From Shewanella dokdonensis (GTDB lineage: Bacteria > Pseudomonadota > Gammaproteobacteria > Enterobacterales > Shewanellaceae): a DNA stretch of 64,000 nucleotides. Made by a program: the position numbers and the translations under genes. Shown piece by piece: positions 28,370 to 37,931 of the stretch; within the stretch, counting starts at the first letter, position 1, and every line of letters begins with the position of its first letter. The stretch spans positions 1,178,001 through 1,242,000 of the forward strand of contig NZ_CP074572.1 of NCBI RefSeq assembly GCF_018394335.1, given 5' to 3'. The notes beneath the pieces were generated by a model. That model had not been told where the DNA came from and did no database searches. It saw only the letters and a list, made by a program, of their open reading frames with translations.

Positions 28370-29676
28370 ATGGAGCACCAGTCAAATTTAACCCATCCAG
28401 CATCAGCGCAAGTACGCCACCTGTTGCCCAAAGAGATCCAACAGCAGATCGCCACCCACCCTTGTTATTCTAAACAGGCGCATCAATACGCCCGTATGCA
28501 CCTGCCGGTGGCCCCCGCCTGCAACATCCAATGTCATTACTGCAACCGCAAGTATGACTGTAGCAACGAGTCGCGCCCAGGTGTGGTATCGCGGTTGCTG
28601 GACAGTGAGGCCGCACTGCGACAGTTCCGCAGTATCAAGAAACGCGCGCCGAATCTGACAGTGGTCGGTATCGCCGGCCCCGGTGATGCGTTGGCCAATC
28701 CACAGGCGACCTTTGCCACCTTGAAAAAATTCGTGCCGAAGATCCACAGGCACAGTTGTGTATCTCCACCAACGGTTTGATGCTGGCCGATTATGCGGCC
28801 GAACTGGCGGCAGTTGGTGTGCATCACTTGACCATCACCATCAACTGTATTGATCCCGCGATTGGGGCGCAGATCTACCCGTGGGTGTATTACCAACATC
28901 AACGCCTACGTGGCCGAGAGGCCGCCGCACGCCTGATCCACAATCAACTGCTCGGGCTTGAAGCGGCAGTTACCGTTGGTATGTTGGTTAAAGTAAATAC
29001 GGTCTTAATTCCCGGAGTGAACGAGCAGCATATCGAGCAGGTTGCCCAAGCCGTACGCCAACGCGGGGCACTGATGCACAATATCATGCCGCTGATCTCT
29101 GCCGCCGAACACGGCACCTTTTTTGGTTTGAACGGGCAACGCGGCCCAACCGCGGAGGAATTGGCAGCAGCTCGCGCCATATCATCGCAGTACCTACCGC
29201 AGATGACCCATTGCCAACAGTGCCGCGCCGATGCGGTTGGCACCTTGGCAGGTTGTGGGCAAGACGAAGCAACACCACCGCCTAGCGGCTATAAACTGGC
29301 GGTTGCGAGCAATGGAGAAACCTTGATCCAAACCCACTTCGGTCATGCCAAACGCTTTGAAATCTATCGCTTTGATCCACAGCAGCGGCAGTTCATTTTT
29401 CTGGAAACCCGTCAGGTTGCCCAATACTGCGCGGGACAACAGTCATGCCCCGATGATGAAAGTGATAAACAGCTGATTATTGAGGCAGTAGCAGATTGCC
29501 AGACAGTGTTGTGCGCCAGAATGGGCATCACCCCATGGCGGGCACTGGAACAGCTTGGCGTTACCCCCAATGTCGATTTTGCCTTCCAACCGATTGTTGC
29601 AGCACTCCACAGTATTGCCGCCAAACTCGCTAGCCAGACCAGCACGGAGAACGCCGATGAAGTATGCCATTACTGA
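28370..29676 (+). CDS. nifB: NifB, radical-SAM FeMo-cofactor precursor synthase (one frameshift)
   Basis: About 435 residues after repair. The radical-SAM Cx3Cx2C motif is in [16 protein letters not shown], with additional conserved Cys ([10 protein letters not shown]) that hold the K clusters. A C-terminal NifX/NafY-like domain ([21 protein letters not shown]) makes it the fused form found in proteobacteria. It builds the NifB-co 8Fe-9S-C core. The A6 run at 28724-28729 lacks one base; adding it gives [20 protein letters not shown]. First gene of nifB-ferredoxin-nifQ. Confidence 0.93.
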
Positions 29677-29911
29677 TAAGTGCGTTGGTTGCCACGCCTG
29701 CCAGCTCGTTTGTCCCAATCAGGCGGTATATGCCGATCCAGATAGCAGCGGGCGCTTTCATATTCATCGTCGTCGTTGCAGCGGCTGTGAAGGGCAATAT
29801 GCTGCCCCGCAGTGCGCCAGCATCTGCCCCATTGAAGAAGCCATTGTCAATGAATTGAACATAGCGGTTAACCCACGAGGTAGTCTCACCGGGATTGGAG
29901 CATCATTATGA
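29657..29911 (+). CDS. FdxN-type 2[4Fe-4S] ferredoxin
   Basis: 84 residues with CVGCHACQLVCP and a second, insertion-bearing motif CSGCEGQ...CASICP, as in the ferredoxins that follow nifB (FdxN). ATG 29657 overlaps nifB by 20 bases. Probably donates electrons for NifB chemistry or cofactor assembly. Stop overlaps the nifQ start by four bases. Confidence 0.88.
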   Translation: MKYAITDKCVGCHACQLVCPNQAVYADPDSSGRFHIHRRRCSGCEGQYAAPQCASICPIEEAIVNELNIAVNPRGSLTGIGASL

Positions 29912-30444
29912 CTAAAGAAGATGAAATCGAGCTGTTCTGGCTCCCCATCATGTTGTCATACATTGCGGGGGACACCGTATTACCGCCAATGCTGGGGCTG
30001 GAACACGCTCCTTATGAGGCACTAACAGCCAAGACCCGCGTGCTGCGTCAAACCCTGAACAAACAGCATCAGCACGCGTTACGACAACTGCGCCAACAAT
30101 TGCGCAATATGCGACACAAGGAATATCAGGAGCTGATGGCGCTGTTACTGGAACATGCCAACCCTGATGCCAATTTGGTAGAACCTGCCGCGGCAGTTAT
30201 TGCCTGTGGTTGTTTAGGAAATCGCCATCTGTGGAAAGATCTGGGATTGCCAGAGCGCCCCAGGCTGAGCCGCATGTTTGCTTGGTATTTTCCGCAACTG
30301 TTCCGCGCCAATGATCGCAATATGCGCTGGAAACGTTTTCTATACAAACAGTTATGTGAACAGGGTGGCGACTATATCTGTCGTGCGCCCAGCTGTGATG
30401 AATGTTCGACATACAGTGAATGTTTTGGTGCGGAAGAACACTAA
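29908..30444 (+). CDS. nifQ: NifQ, molybdenum donor for FeMo-cofactor
   Basis: 178 residues; the family-defining C-terminal C-x4-C-x2-C-x5-C motif is present (CRAPSCDECSTYSEC) together with MRWKRFLYKQLCE. NifQ carries a Mo-Fe-S cluster that supplies molybdenum to NifEN/NifH. Its presence implies a Mo-nitrogenase elsewhere in the genome. Last gene of the nifB operon, ATG overlapping the ferredoxin stop (ATGA). Confidence 0.92.
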   Translation: MTKEDEIELFWLPIMLSYIAGDTVLPPMLGLEHAPYEALTAKTRVLRQTLNKQHQHALRQLRQQLRNMRHKEYQELMALLLEHANPDANLVEPAAAVIACGCLGNRHLWKDLGLPERPRLSRMFAWYFPQLFRANDRNMRWKRFLYKQLCEQGGDYICRAPSCDECSTYSECFGAEEH

Positions 30445-30450
30445 CTGACG

Positions 30451-30750
30451 TTATTCAAGCCCAGCCCTACGCACCTTGTCGTTAGCGTCAAACTCAATCA
30501 CGCAGCGATAATGTCCTAACGTATAAGGGCTGTCGGCCACAATACGGCTGCCATTGGTCATATGCTGGGCTGACAGCCGTAAAAACTCGCCGGTTGCCAG
30601 TTGCTTGAGCACCGAGGTTTTACTGACGCCTGGGGTAAAATTACCACAGAGAAAAACCACTTCATTCCGCGCTTCTCGCCAGACAAACAGCCCAGTGAGT
30701 AACCAGGCAATCGCCAGTAATGCGGCCACGATCAAAACAGCCTTTTTCAT
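30451..30750 (-). CDS. Hypothetical single-anchor small protein
   Basis: 99 residues from ATG 30750. An N-terminal hydrophobic segment (KKAVLIVAALLAIAWLLTGLFVW) is followed by about 70 exported residues with two Cys (FLCGNF, HYRCVIEF). Not recognised. Convergent with nifQ (6 bp between stops), so unlikely to be part of nif. Confidence 0.6.
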   Translation of the reverse strand: MKKAVLIVAALLAIAWLLTGLFVWREARNEVVFLCGNFTPGVSKTSVLKQLATGEFLRLSAQHMTNGSRIVADSPYTLGHYRCVIEFDANDKVRRAGLE

Positions 30751-30813
30751 AGCGCGCCTCACAAGGCTTATCTCTTTGATATTATTATGGCTTAATTTAG
30801 AAAACTTGCCTGA

Positions 30814-31329
30814 TTACACCGCCCGTTCAACGCTTGCGGGCAAGCCCACAAGCTGACTGCGACGTTCCATAAAGGCAACGTCACGCCAGACACTATGCAG
30901 CTGCCCGAGTTTTTCGCGGATCCCCAGCAGTTTAAAGCCATACTTTTGGTGCAGCGCAATGCTGGCAAGGTTTTCACTGAAAATCCCGGCTTGCAAGGTC
31001 CAGAAACCAGCAGCCTCTGAGTCATGGATAAGACGACTCATCAGTGCTGAACCCACGCCACGCTGTTTGGCTTCATTAGCCACATAGATGCTGACTTCGG
31101 CAACTCCCGCATATACCGGTCGCTTGGATACGGCCGACAGCGCCGCCCACCCCAGCACCTTGTCGCCAGATACGGCCACCAGCCGACACTGCGGCAGCAT
31201 GGAACTGTCCCATTCTTGCCAGCTTTTGTTGGCGACCTGAAATGTCGCCTTACCACTTGCAATACCCTGCTGATAAATGGCGCTGACAGATGGGAAATCT
31301 GCCTCCGTAAACGCCCTGATATCTAACAT
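30814..31329 (-). CDS. GNAT acetyltransferase (phosphinothricin/amino-acid N-acetyltransferase type)
   Basis: 171 residues with a GNAT fold. Motif A (VYVANEAKQRGVGSALM-type, Q/R-x-x-G-x-G/A acetyl-CoA loop), ALHQKYGFKLLG and VWRDVAFMERR are characteristic of the bar/pat-like group, whose housekeeping members acetylate methionine sulfoximine/sulfone or similar amino acids. ATG 31329 overlaps the stop of a short upstream reading frame (TAATG). Confidence 0.87.
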   Translation of the reverse strand: MLDIRAFTEADFPSVSAIYQQGIASGKATFQVANKSWQEWDSSMLPQCRLVAVSGDKVLGWAALSAVSKRPVYAGVAEVSIYVANEAKQRGVGSALMSRLIHDSEAAGFWTLQAGIFSENLASIALHQKYGFKLLGIREKLGQLHSVWRDVAFMERRSQLVGLPASVERAV

Positions 31330-31451
31330 TACAGCTCCTTGCTACAACTAAATACTGGTGATTCAGACGGTTTCTGCTGCCATGGTTCAATCACCTCTTT
31401 GGCGACCCGCAACGCGTCAATCCCGGCTGGCACCCGCAATGGTTCGCGCGC
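31329..31451 (-). other. Unassigned 40-codon open frame, possible gene remnant
   Basis: An open frame with coding-like composition (readable as REPLRVPAGIDALRVAKEV..) runs from just after a TAG to a TAA that overlaps the GNAT start codon. It has no ATG; a GTG could begin a 34-residue peptide. Either the C-terminal scrap of a lost gene or a leader coupled to the acetyltransferase. Not recognised. Confidence 0.3.
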
Positions 31452-31459
31452 CTAACCGG

Positions 31460-31772
31460 TTATTTCAGATAGGAACAGCAATAATCGGTCACACTGTGCA
31501 CCTTTAGCGAGAAACGGCTGTTACCCGGCACCGCAAACTGTTCACCAGCGCTCACGCTTAACCACTGTTCGCTACCCGGTAGCAGCACTTCCAGCGTTCC
31601 GGCCTGGATCTGCATCAGCTCTGGCGCATCAGTGCCAAACTGATATTCCCCGGTAACATGATGCCCAGGGTTTTGACTGAACCATCGGCAAATGTCAGCT
31701 GGCGGCTGGTCACTTTGCCATCAAAATAGATATTGGCTTTTTCGCCACGGTAACTTGCTGAAATGCTGACAT
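31460..31772 (-). CDS. ppnP: PpnP, pyrimidine/purine nucleoside phosphorylase (two frameshifts)
   Basis: About 104 residues after repair, RmlC-like cupin of the former DUF1255/YaiE family: [50 protein letters not shown]. It phosphorolyses several nucleosides in salvage. Start ATG 31772 has GAGAGG upstream. Breaks fall in the T5 run 31738-31742 and the C4 run 31648-31651, each needing one more base. Confidence 0.82.
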
Positions 31773-31859
31773 AAGAACCTCTCAAGCTGTGGGAGTAAAC
31801 GGCATTTATCGGTGAAAAATCCGATTCTGCGCTAAGATTTTCACCGTGCAAAGTGCTTT

Positions 31860-32376
31860 TGTTACATTCGCGTTAAAAAACTGAATGACCCTTATGGTGC
31901 TATTGCGCTGGTGTTATACAGCTGACGCACTTTTCCCATCAACTAGGGCTCATGATCATGACCTTAGCGCCTTACCATTAGCGGTCAGCTACAAACTGCC
32001 GTTAGTCCCAAGTTTCAACGCAATCCCGGCAGTGTCCTCTGCCAACGACTAACAATCCCTATTGCGCTTTAACCAAGCACTGCTGCCGAATTGCGGCTAA
32101 GACCGTTTGTACTGACACCTAATGGCTAACTGAGGCCTCCTTGACTGGCGCATTCAAGCTATTGAGTGCTCAACGCAGAGAGCATCACTGTTAAGGACGC
32201 TGCTGAACAGTTGATGACATAGGCAGTTACTCGGCTACGATCGCAGTGAGTCGCTCGGCAATTGCAGATTACCCTGACAGTCAAAACTGAGCTTTACTGA
32301 CAGAAATTCATTTGATGCTAATATGAGGGGTACTCAGGCACCCGCCGACACTGATCCAACCGACAGGGAGTGTAAA
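31860..32376. other. 517-bp stretch without a supportable gene
   Basis: Between ppnP and the pirin gene all six frames are broken by frequent stops, and the base composition stays near that of the neighbours. It may be a decayed gene. No terminator, promoter or repeat stood out, apart from the AGGGAG ribosome site of the pirin gene at 32367-32372. Confidence 0.5.
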
Positions 32377-33300
32377 ATGAGCAATCTGCAGCAAACCACC
32401 GCCAGCCAATGTGACATCCATAAGGGATGTGGCGCTGTGCAGCAAATTATCCATCCGAAAGACAAAGATCTCGGCGGTTTCAGTGTCCGCCGGGCACTGC
32501 CTAATCAGCAGGTACGTCAGGTTGGCCCTTGGATATTTTTCGATCATATGGGGCCAGCAACCTTTGCTGCGGGAACAGGCATAAATGTCAGACCTCATCC
32601 TCATATCAATATCGCGACCGTCACTTACCTGTTTCATGGCGAGATCCTGCACCGGGATTCCATTGGTAGTGTGCAAGCAATACGCCCAGGAGATATCAAT
32701 TTGATGGTGACAGGCAGTGGCATGGTACATTCCGAGCGGGAAAGGGCTGAGGTTCACAATAGCGCCCATCAATTGAATGGCTTACAACTGTGGCTGGCAT
32801 TGCCTGAGCAGGATGAAGAAACCGCCCCAGCCTTCTATCACTATCCTGCGGCCACCTTACCACAACGGGTACTGGATGGCGTGCCGCTACGGGTGATGAT
32901 TGGCAGCGCTTATGGGGTTACCTCGCCCGTCAAAACCTTCAGCAGCACTTTGTATGTAGAAGCCCAACTACAACAGGGGCAATCGCTGCCACTGCCAGAA
33001 GCCAGCGAGCGGGGTTTATATGTGGTCAATGGTGAAGTGTCGCTCAAAGACACTGTGATTGCCGAACACGATATGGCCGTCCTTGATGCCACCCCCAATC
33101 TGCGGCTAACCGCCACTCGAGATAGCCAAATTGCCATTATTGGTGGTGACCCGCTCGGCCATCGCTATATCGATTGGAATTTTGTATCTAGTCGTCAAGA
33201 ACGAATCGAACAAGCCAAACAGCAATGGCGGGAGATGACATTGCCGTTGATCCCTGGTGATGACAAGGAGTTCATTCCCTACCCAACGCTAACAAAGTAG
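32377..33300 (+). CDS. Pirin family protein
   Basis: 307 residues, bicupin pirin (YhhW/YhaK-like). The metal site appears as RPHPHINIATVTYLF (His pair) and FHGEILHRDS, with VTGSGMVHSER completing the typical pirin core, then a second cupin half (LYVVNGEVSL). Family members act as quercetinases or Fe-dependent redox regulators; the role here is unknown. ATG 32377 with AGGGAG upstream is preferred over an in-frame ATG at 32323. Confidence 0.88.
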   Translation: MSNLQQTTASQCDIHKGCGAVQQIIHPKDKDLGGFSVRRALPNQQVRQVGPWIFFDHMGPATFAAGTGINVRPHPHINIATVTYLFHGEILHRDSIGSVQAIRPGDINLMVTGSGMVHSERERAEVHNSAHQLNGLQLWLALPEQDEETAPAFYHYPAATLPQRVLDGVPLRVMIGSAYGVTSPVKTFSSTLYVEAQLQQGQSLPLPEASERGLYVVNGEVSLKDTVIAEHDMAVLDATPNLRLTATRDSQIAIIGGDPLGHRYIDWNFVSSRQERIEQAKQQWREMTLPLIPGDDKEFIPYPTLTK

Positions 33301-33548
33301 TCATCAGCATATGTGAATGAGGGTACCTCCTATGTACGGGGTAGAAAAGGCCGTTATACCAGAGATTCCCTCGTTTTGTGCTCCCGCTTGATATCCCCAA
33401 CAGTGTCCAAAATATAAGCGTGCCGCAATTCGCCCAAAAACCCCGCAGTAGTGCTTATTGGGTCATGGTTTCGGTCGCAAACTGCCGTGATTTGTGACCT
33501 TGCCCGCCAACCTCAATAAAAACCATACTGCTGCTCAATTACAATATT

Positions 33549-33567
33549 GATAATGATTCTCAATATC
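33549..33567. promoter_or_regulatory. Fur box
   Basis: GATAATGATTCTCAATATC matches the 19-bp Fur consensus GATAATGATAATCATTATC at 14 positions. It sits about 30 bp upstream of the PepSY gene start, where Fur would block the promoter when iron is plentiful. Confidence 0.75.
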
Positions 33568-33595
33568 TATAATATTCGCAAATCTGCTTATGTAA

Positions 33596-34756
33596 ATGGG
33601 TTATGGCATGTACAAGCTTTCAAACAGATTCTGGTTCTCTTTCCACGGTTGGTGTGCACTCCCCATCTGGGTACTGTTCTGTTTTATCTGCCTCACTGGC
33701 ACGATTGCGGTTGTCAGCCATGAAATCACTTGGCTAGTTAACCCGAATGCCAGAGCGAGTAATCCTGATAATTTACCGGCTAAAACCCCGGCAGAACTTA
33801 TCGCCGTGGTAGAAAAGGCTTATCCCGGCGCCGAGGTAGCGCAAGTCATGGTGATGGACGCTTATCTGATCAATGCTGTGATATTCAGCGACCATGATAA
33901 ACCGATGGCAATCGCTTATGTGAATCAATACAGCGGTAAGATCCAAGAGGTCAACGCCGGTCTGACCTTTGTCGGTTTCATGCGCACGCTACATGGCTGG
34001 CTGCTATTTCCTTGGCAACATGGTTATAGCATAGGTTACTACCTGGTCAGTGCCATGAGTCTGGTGCTGTTGGGCTCGCTGATCAGTGGATTGATGATTT
34101 ACAAGCAGTTCTGGAAAGCCTTCTCTGCGCCGAGAATTCGGACCAAACAGGGCAAGAAAACCCTGTTGGCTGACCTGCACCGTTTGGCTGGCGTCTGGTC
34201 AATCTGGTTTATATTGATCATCAGCTTAACCGGCTTTTGGTATCTGATTCAGGGCATTACTTACCACATGGGGATTGAAATGGAGCCGCACGCGCCCACA
34301 ATTTCAGGACAGTTGCTGCCGACCACAGAGCCATCAGCGTTTCCGGTATCGCTGCAACAGGCGCTGCACTTAGCCAAGCAGCGCTACCCTAATTTCAACC
34401 CCAGCTACATTGGACTTCCGGAACACAACCGCGATAACTATCACCTGTATGGCAGTGGTGGCGAAATCTTTTTCGATGATTATTCCTATCAAGTTGCGGT
34501 CAATCCTTGGCAGGGGCAGATTATGCAGGCTTCCTCTCCGACCGATATGAATACGCTACAAACCATCACGCATATTGTCGATCCCCTGCACTACGGCACT
34601 TTTGGTGGACTTTGGAGCAAACTCGTCTGGTTTGTGTTTGGCAGTTTGCTGACTGGGATGTCCATCACTGGTTTTATCATCTGGAGCCAACGTCTGGTGA
34701 GGGCTAAGGCGACCACAGCAGAAACGTCCTGGAAGAAAGTCGAGGAGCATTGCTAA
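33596..34756 (+). CDS. PepSY-associated membrane protein (PiuB-like, iron-linked)
   Basis: 386 residues from ATG 33596 (an ATG at 33608 is equally possible). Four to five membrane helices and two extracytoplasmic PepSY regions; FMRTLHGWLLFPW and LHRLAGVWSIWFILIISLTGFW are the typical repeated HxW segments with conserved His, possibly heme-binding. Such proteins accompany TonB receptors and are implicated in ferric-siderophore reduction. A Fur box lies immediately upstream; a TonB receptor follows one gene downstream. Confidence 0.87.
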   Translation: MGYGMYKLSNRFWFSFHGWCALPIWVLFCFICLTGTIAVVSHEITWLVNPNARASNPDNLPAKTPAELIAVVEKAYPGAEVAQVMVMDAYLINAVIFSDHDKPMAIAYVNQYSGKIQEVNAGLTFVGFMRTLHGWLLFPWQHGYSIGYYLVSAMSLVLLGSLISGLMIYKQFWKAFSAPRIRTKQGKKTLLADLHRLAGVWSIWFILIISLTGFWYLIQGITYHMGIEMEPHAPTISGQLLPTTEPSAFPVSLQQALHLAKQRYPNFNPSYIGLPEHNRDNYHLYGSGGEIFFDDYSYQVAVNPWQGQIMQASSPTDMNTLQTITHIVDPLHYGTFGGLWSKLVWFVFGSLLTGMSITGFIIWSQRLVRAKATTAETSWKKVEEHC

Positions 34757-35226
34757 TGGCTAGACTCAACGCTAATTTCTGGAACCGCAACAAATTCAAG
34801 CTAAGCGGCCTTGTATTATTACTGCCAGTCTACTTCCTTTACCGCTCCCTGCATCCCAGTTTCCCCGCGGCGATGGCAGCAGCAACTGTCGGGGAGTTCA
34901 GCGTTATCCCCACGCCACTGGATGATGCTCAGCCCTATCAACACGATGGTGAGTACATCAAAGATTTTATGGTGACCTTTAAACAAGGCGATCTTGCCCA
35001 CATTCGCCAAGGCTACATGAACATAGGCACCACCGCGTTGCCCTTGTCTCAAATGCAGCAGGGCGAACTGGGGATCCTGCATGGCTCGCGCTACGGCCAG
35101 CATGTGCATGCACTTGCTAGCGACCACATCGATGATGGTGCACGTTTGTGGCTAACGCTGGAAACCTGGCAAGGCAAGATCTTAGTGACATCCTGGCCAC
35201 TCCCCACTGAGTGGCTCGCGCACTAG
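34756..35226 (+). CDS. Hypothetical protein in the Fur-regulated iron operon
   Basis: 156 residues; ATG overlaps the stop of the PepSY gene (TAATG). One N-terminal membrane segment (LSGLVLLLPVYFLYRSL), the rest predicted periplasmic. Not recognised, but the overlap with a PepSY gene and the TonB receptor downstream suggest an accessory factor in siderophore or heme reduction/uptake. Confidence 0.7.
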   Translation: MARLNANFWNRNKFKLSGLVLLLPVYFLYRSLHPSFPAAMAAATVGEFSVIPTPLDDAQPYQHDGEYIKDFMVTFKQGDLAHIRQGYMNIGTTALPLSQMQQGELGILHGSRYGQHVHALASDHIDDGARLWLTLETWQGKILVTSWPLPTEWLAH

Positions 35227-35356
35227 CGACGCTAATTTCCAACCACACCAAACGCGATGACATTTGTCATCGCGGCGGCCAGTTTTTGTCTACTGAATAC
35301 AAAAAATATTTCCAACACTTTGTTTTTTAACGATAGAAATTAATTTAGGGGGAACG

Positions 35357-37609
35357 ATGGGATATCTGTCTGGCACTAAAACCATGCTGTCACTCGCCAT
35401 ATTAAGCGCCTTGGTCACGAGCCAAGCGGCATTGGCCGATGAGAGTGGCAATATCGAAAAAATTACTGTCATGGGGGAGAAAAACCGCCGTTCCATGCAA
35501 GATACCGCAGCCAGCGTGGATGTCACTACCGCGCTGAAACTGGAGCAGGAGAATATCCAGTCGCTATACGACATTCTCAATAAAACCCCTAATATTTCCC
35601 AGATGTACGGCAACCGCGGTTTTACCATCCGCGGCATCAGCAGCGAATCGGGTGCCGATAACCCGTTGGCCTCCATTTACATGGATGATGTGCCACTGCC
35701 CAGTCAGATCAGTGATACCGGCCCCAGCGACCTCTGGGACGTAGCCCAGGTAGAAGTGCTACGAGGGCCGCAATCCACCATTCAGGGAGAAAATGCCCTA
35801 GCGGGCGCGGTAGTGATCAAAACCGAAGATCCAACTATGGACTGGAGCGGTCGAGCGCGGCTGCAATGGTCCAATCCCGATGATAAACGCATGTCCATTG
35901 CCGTTGGCGGGCCACTGATTGACGATGAACTGGCATTCCGTTTTGCCGCAGACAAGCGCCTGTTTGAAGGGTTCACCGACAACATCACCCGAGGCGGCAC
36001 CGAAGATGAACTCAATTCGCTGATGCTAAGAGGTAAACTGCTGTGGACACCCAAAGCGGTTGATGGCTTGAAGGTACTGCTCAGTTATACCCGGGATAAT
36101 CGCGATGGCCCGTATATGTTTACCTATAATCAACTGGATCTTCCCGGCAGAGTGAATACCTCAAACCGCGAAAATCGCTCCGATGCCGTGACAGATCTGG
36201 CCTCGTTAAATGTGAATTATCAGTTAAACGACTACTGGCAGTTCTCTTCTGTCACCTCCTACAGCAAATCTGATGTGGATCGTGTCTATGACGTCGACTT
36301 ACGTGCAGCAGACAGTAACTATGGGACACAGACGAACAACTACAAAGTCTTCACCCAAGAACTACGGGCCAATTATCAAGGCGAAGCCCTGAGTGGTCTG
36401 CTGGGGCTCTATGCCGCGAAACATGATAACCATAGCCTGCTCAGCACACTGAGTAATCTGGATACCCCGGTAACCACTATCGCCACATTGTTACAGGGAT
36501 ACGGTCTCGATAGCGGTTCAGCCAGCACAGTCGCCACACTTTATGGTGCCGCCTTGCCACAAATTCCGGTCGACTATCTGTCGCTTAATGACAGCACGTC
36601 AGAAAACCAAGCGTTGTTCGCTGATATGGAGTATCGCTTGAATAGTCGCTGGAGTCTGCAAGCGGGCTTTCGTTATGATCACCAACAATACCGTTTCAGT
36701 TCGGATACAGATTCCCGCTTTGCCGGGGTTTTGCCCGACCCGACCCTATTTGGTGCAGATGGCAGCCTGTTGTATCAATTAGTAGGTGGCATCAACAGCG
36801 CCGTATTGGGCTTAGTAGCACAAGCCAGTGGCAGCAGTCCGGAAACAACAACGACCACAGATACCTTCTTGCCCAAGATTGGTGCCCGCTTCAATATTGA
36901 CGATGATACGTCCATTACCGCCACTTACCAGCGGGCCTACCGCTCAGGCGGTAGCAGTCTCAATATCGCCCGCAGTAGCGTCGTCGCCTATGATCCTGAA
37001 TATACAGATAACTATGAGCTGGCTTGGCGCCAATCTCTGCCGTCTATTGATGGAGTGTTTAACGCTAACCTGTATTACGTCAACTGGAAGGACAAACAGG
37101 TCACGGCTAATTTTGGTCTTAACAGTTACGATTACAACACGGTCAATGCCGGAAAGGCGCACCTGTATGGGATAGAAATGTCCTTCAAACAACAGCTAAC
37201 AGCAGATATCGACGGGTACTTGTCATACAGTTATTCGAGAACCAAATTCGACCAATTTGACTCTGTGATGAATGGTACAACAACCAGTTATGCCGGTGAG
37301 GAGTTTAGTTACGCCCCCAACCATACTGTCGCGGCCGGGGTAAATGTGTATTTCACCGACCATCTCAGTTGGAACCTCAATGCCAACTACCGCAGCAAGG
37401 TGTATACCGATATGGCACTCGATCGCACTCGGGTGTCATCACGCACGCTGGTGAATACACGCCTCGCTTATGATAATGGCGACTGGAGCACCTACCTGTT
37501 TGCCAACAACTTGTTCGATCAGGATTATGTGCAATATCTGCGTGATGATGTCGATGCCATATCCGGCGCACCACGAGTGATTGGTATCGGGGCAGAGCTC
37601 CGCTGGTAA
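35357..37609 (+). CDS. TonB-dependent outer-membrane receptor
   Basis: 750 residues: signal peptide (cleavage after ALA near residue 27), TonB-box-like EKITVMGEK, plug domain (NISQMYGNRGFTIRGISSESG, VEVLRGPQSTIQGENALAGAVVI) and a 22-strand barrel ending in IGAELRW with the C-terminal aromatic required for BAM insertion. The context (Fur box, PepSY partner) favours a ferric siderophore; ligand unknown. Start ATG 35357 has AGGGGGAA upstream. Intact frame. Confidence 0.9.
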   Translation: MGYLSGTKTMLSLAILSALVTSQAALADESGNIEKITVMGEKNRRSMQDTAASVDVTTALKLEQENIQSLYDILNKTPNISQMYGNRGFTIRGISSESGADNPLASIYMDDVPLPSQISDTGPSDLWDVAQVEVLRGPQSTIQGENALAGAVVIKTEDPTMDWSGRARLQWSNPDDKRMSIAVGGPLIDDELAFRFAADKRLFEGFTDNITRGGTEDELNSLMLRGKLLWTPKAVDGLKVLLSYTRDNRDGPYMFTYNQLDLPGRVNTSNRENRSDAVTDLASLNVNYQLNDYWQFSSVTSYSKSDVDRVYDVDLRAADSNYGTQTNNYKVFTQELRANYQGEALSGLLGLYAAKHDNHSLLSTLSNLDTPVTTIATLLQGYGLDSGSASTVATLYGAALPQIPVDYLSLNDSTSENQALFADMEYRLNSRWSLQAGFRYDHQQYRFSSDTDSRFAGVLPDPTLFGADGSLLYQLVGGINSAVLGLVAQASGSSPETTTTTDTFLPKIGARFNIDDDTSITATYQRAYRSGGSSLNIARSSVVAYDPEYTDNYELAWRQSLPSIDGVFNANLYYVNWKDKQVTANFGLNSYDYNTVNAGKAHLYGIEMSFKQQLTADIDGYLSYSYSRTKFDQFDSVMNGTTTSYAGEEFSYAPNHTVAAGVNVYFTDHLSWNLNANYRSKVYTDMALDRTRVSSRTLVNTRLAYDNGDWSTYLFANNLFDQDYVQYLRDDVDAISGAPRVIGIGAELRW

Positions 37610-37628
37610 GCGGTATCCCAATAGTGAA

Positions 37629-37657
37629 GCATCTGAGTCAAGCATTGGCTCAGATGC
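37629..37657 (+). terminator. Stem-loop after TonB receptor
   Basis: GCATCTGAG (37629-37637) and CTCAGATGC (37649-37657) form a 9-bp stem with an 11-base loop, 19 bp after the receptor stop; followed by a loosely T-rich stretch. Confidence 0.5.
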
Positions 37658-37826
37658 CAACAGTTTCACTTTCCCCTGCACTTGAGCGCTCGCTGAGTGA
37701 TGTCACACAATCCATGTAACAATGCCCCACCATTCAAGACGACTTCGGTGAAAACCATGCGCCATTTTTTGGCAACAACCTTAGTGCCGGTTAGTCCTGC
37801 CCAACAGGCGTATCTCGAAGTTGAGA

Positions 37827-37888
37827 CAGACATGATGCGCCATCACATCATGTCTGCTGTTCAAGCACTGACATAGGGTTGTCAGTGC
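37827..37888. promoter_or_regulatory. Two inverted repeats before the SnoaL-SDR-WYL operon
   Basis: CAGACATGATG/CATCATGTCTG (37827-37837, 37846-37856) and GCACTGACA/TGTCAGTGC (37865-37873, 37880-37888) stand side by side in the 5' region of the operon. They may be operators for the WYL regulator encoded third in the operon, or RNA hairpins in its leader. Confidence 0.4.
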
Positions 37889-37931
37889 CGCCCCGTAAAC
37901 TGCTGCCATCAACGCTATAGGAGGACTCAGT

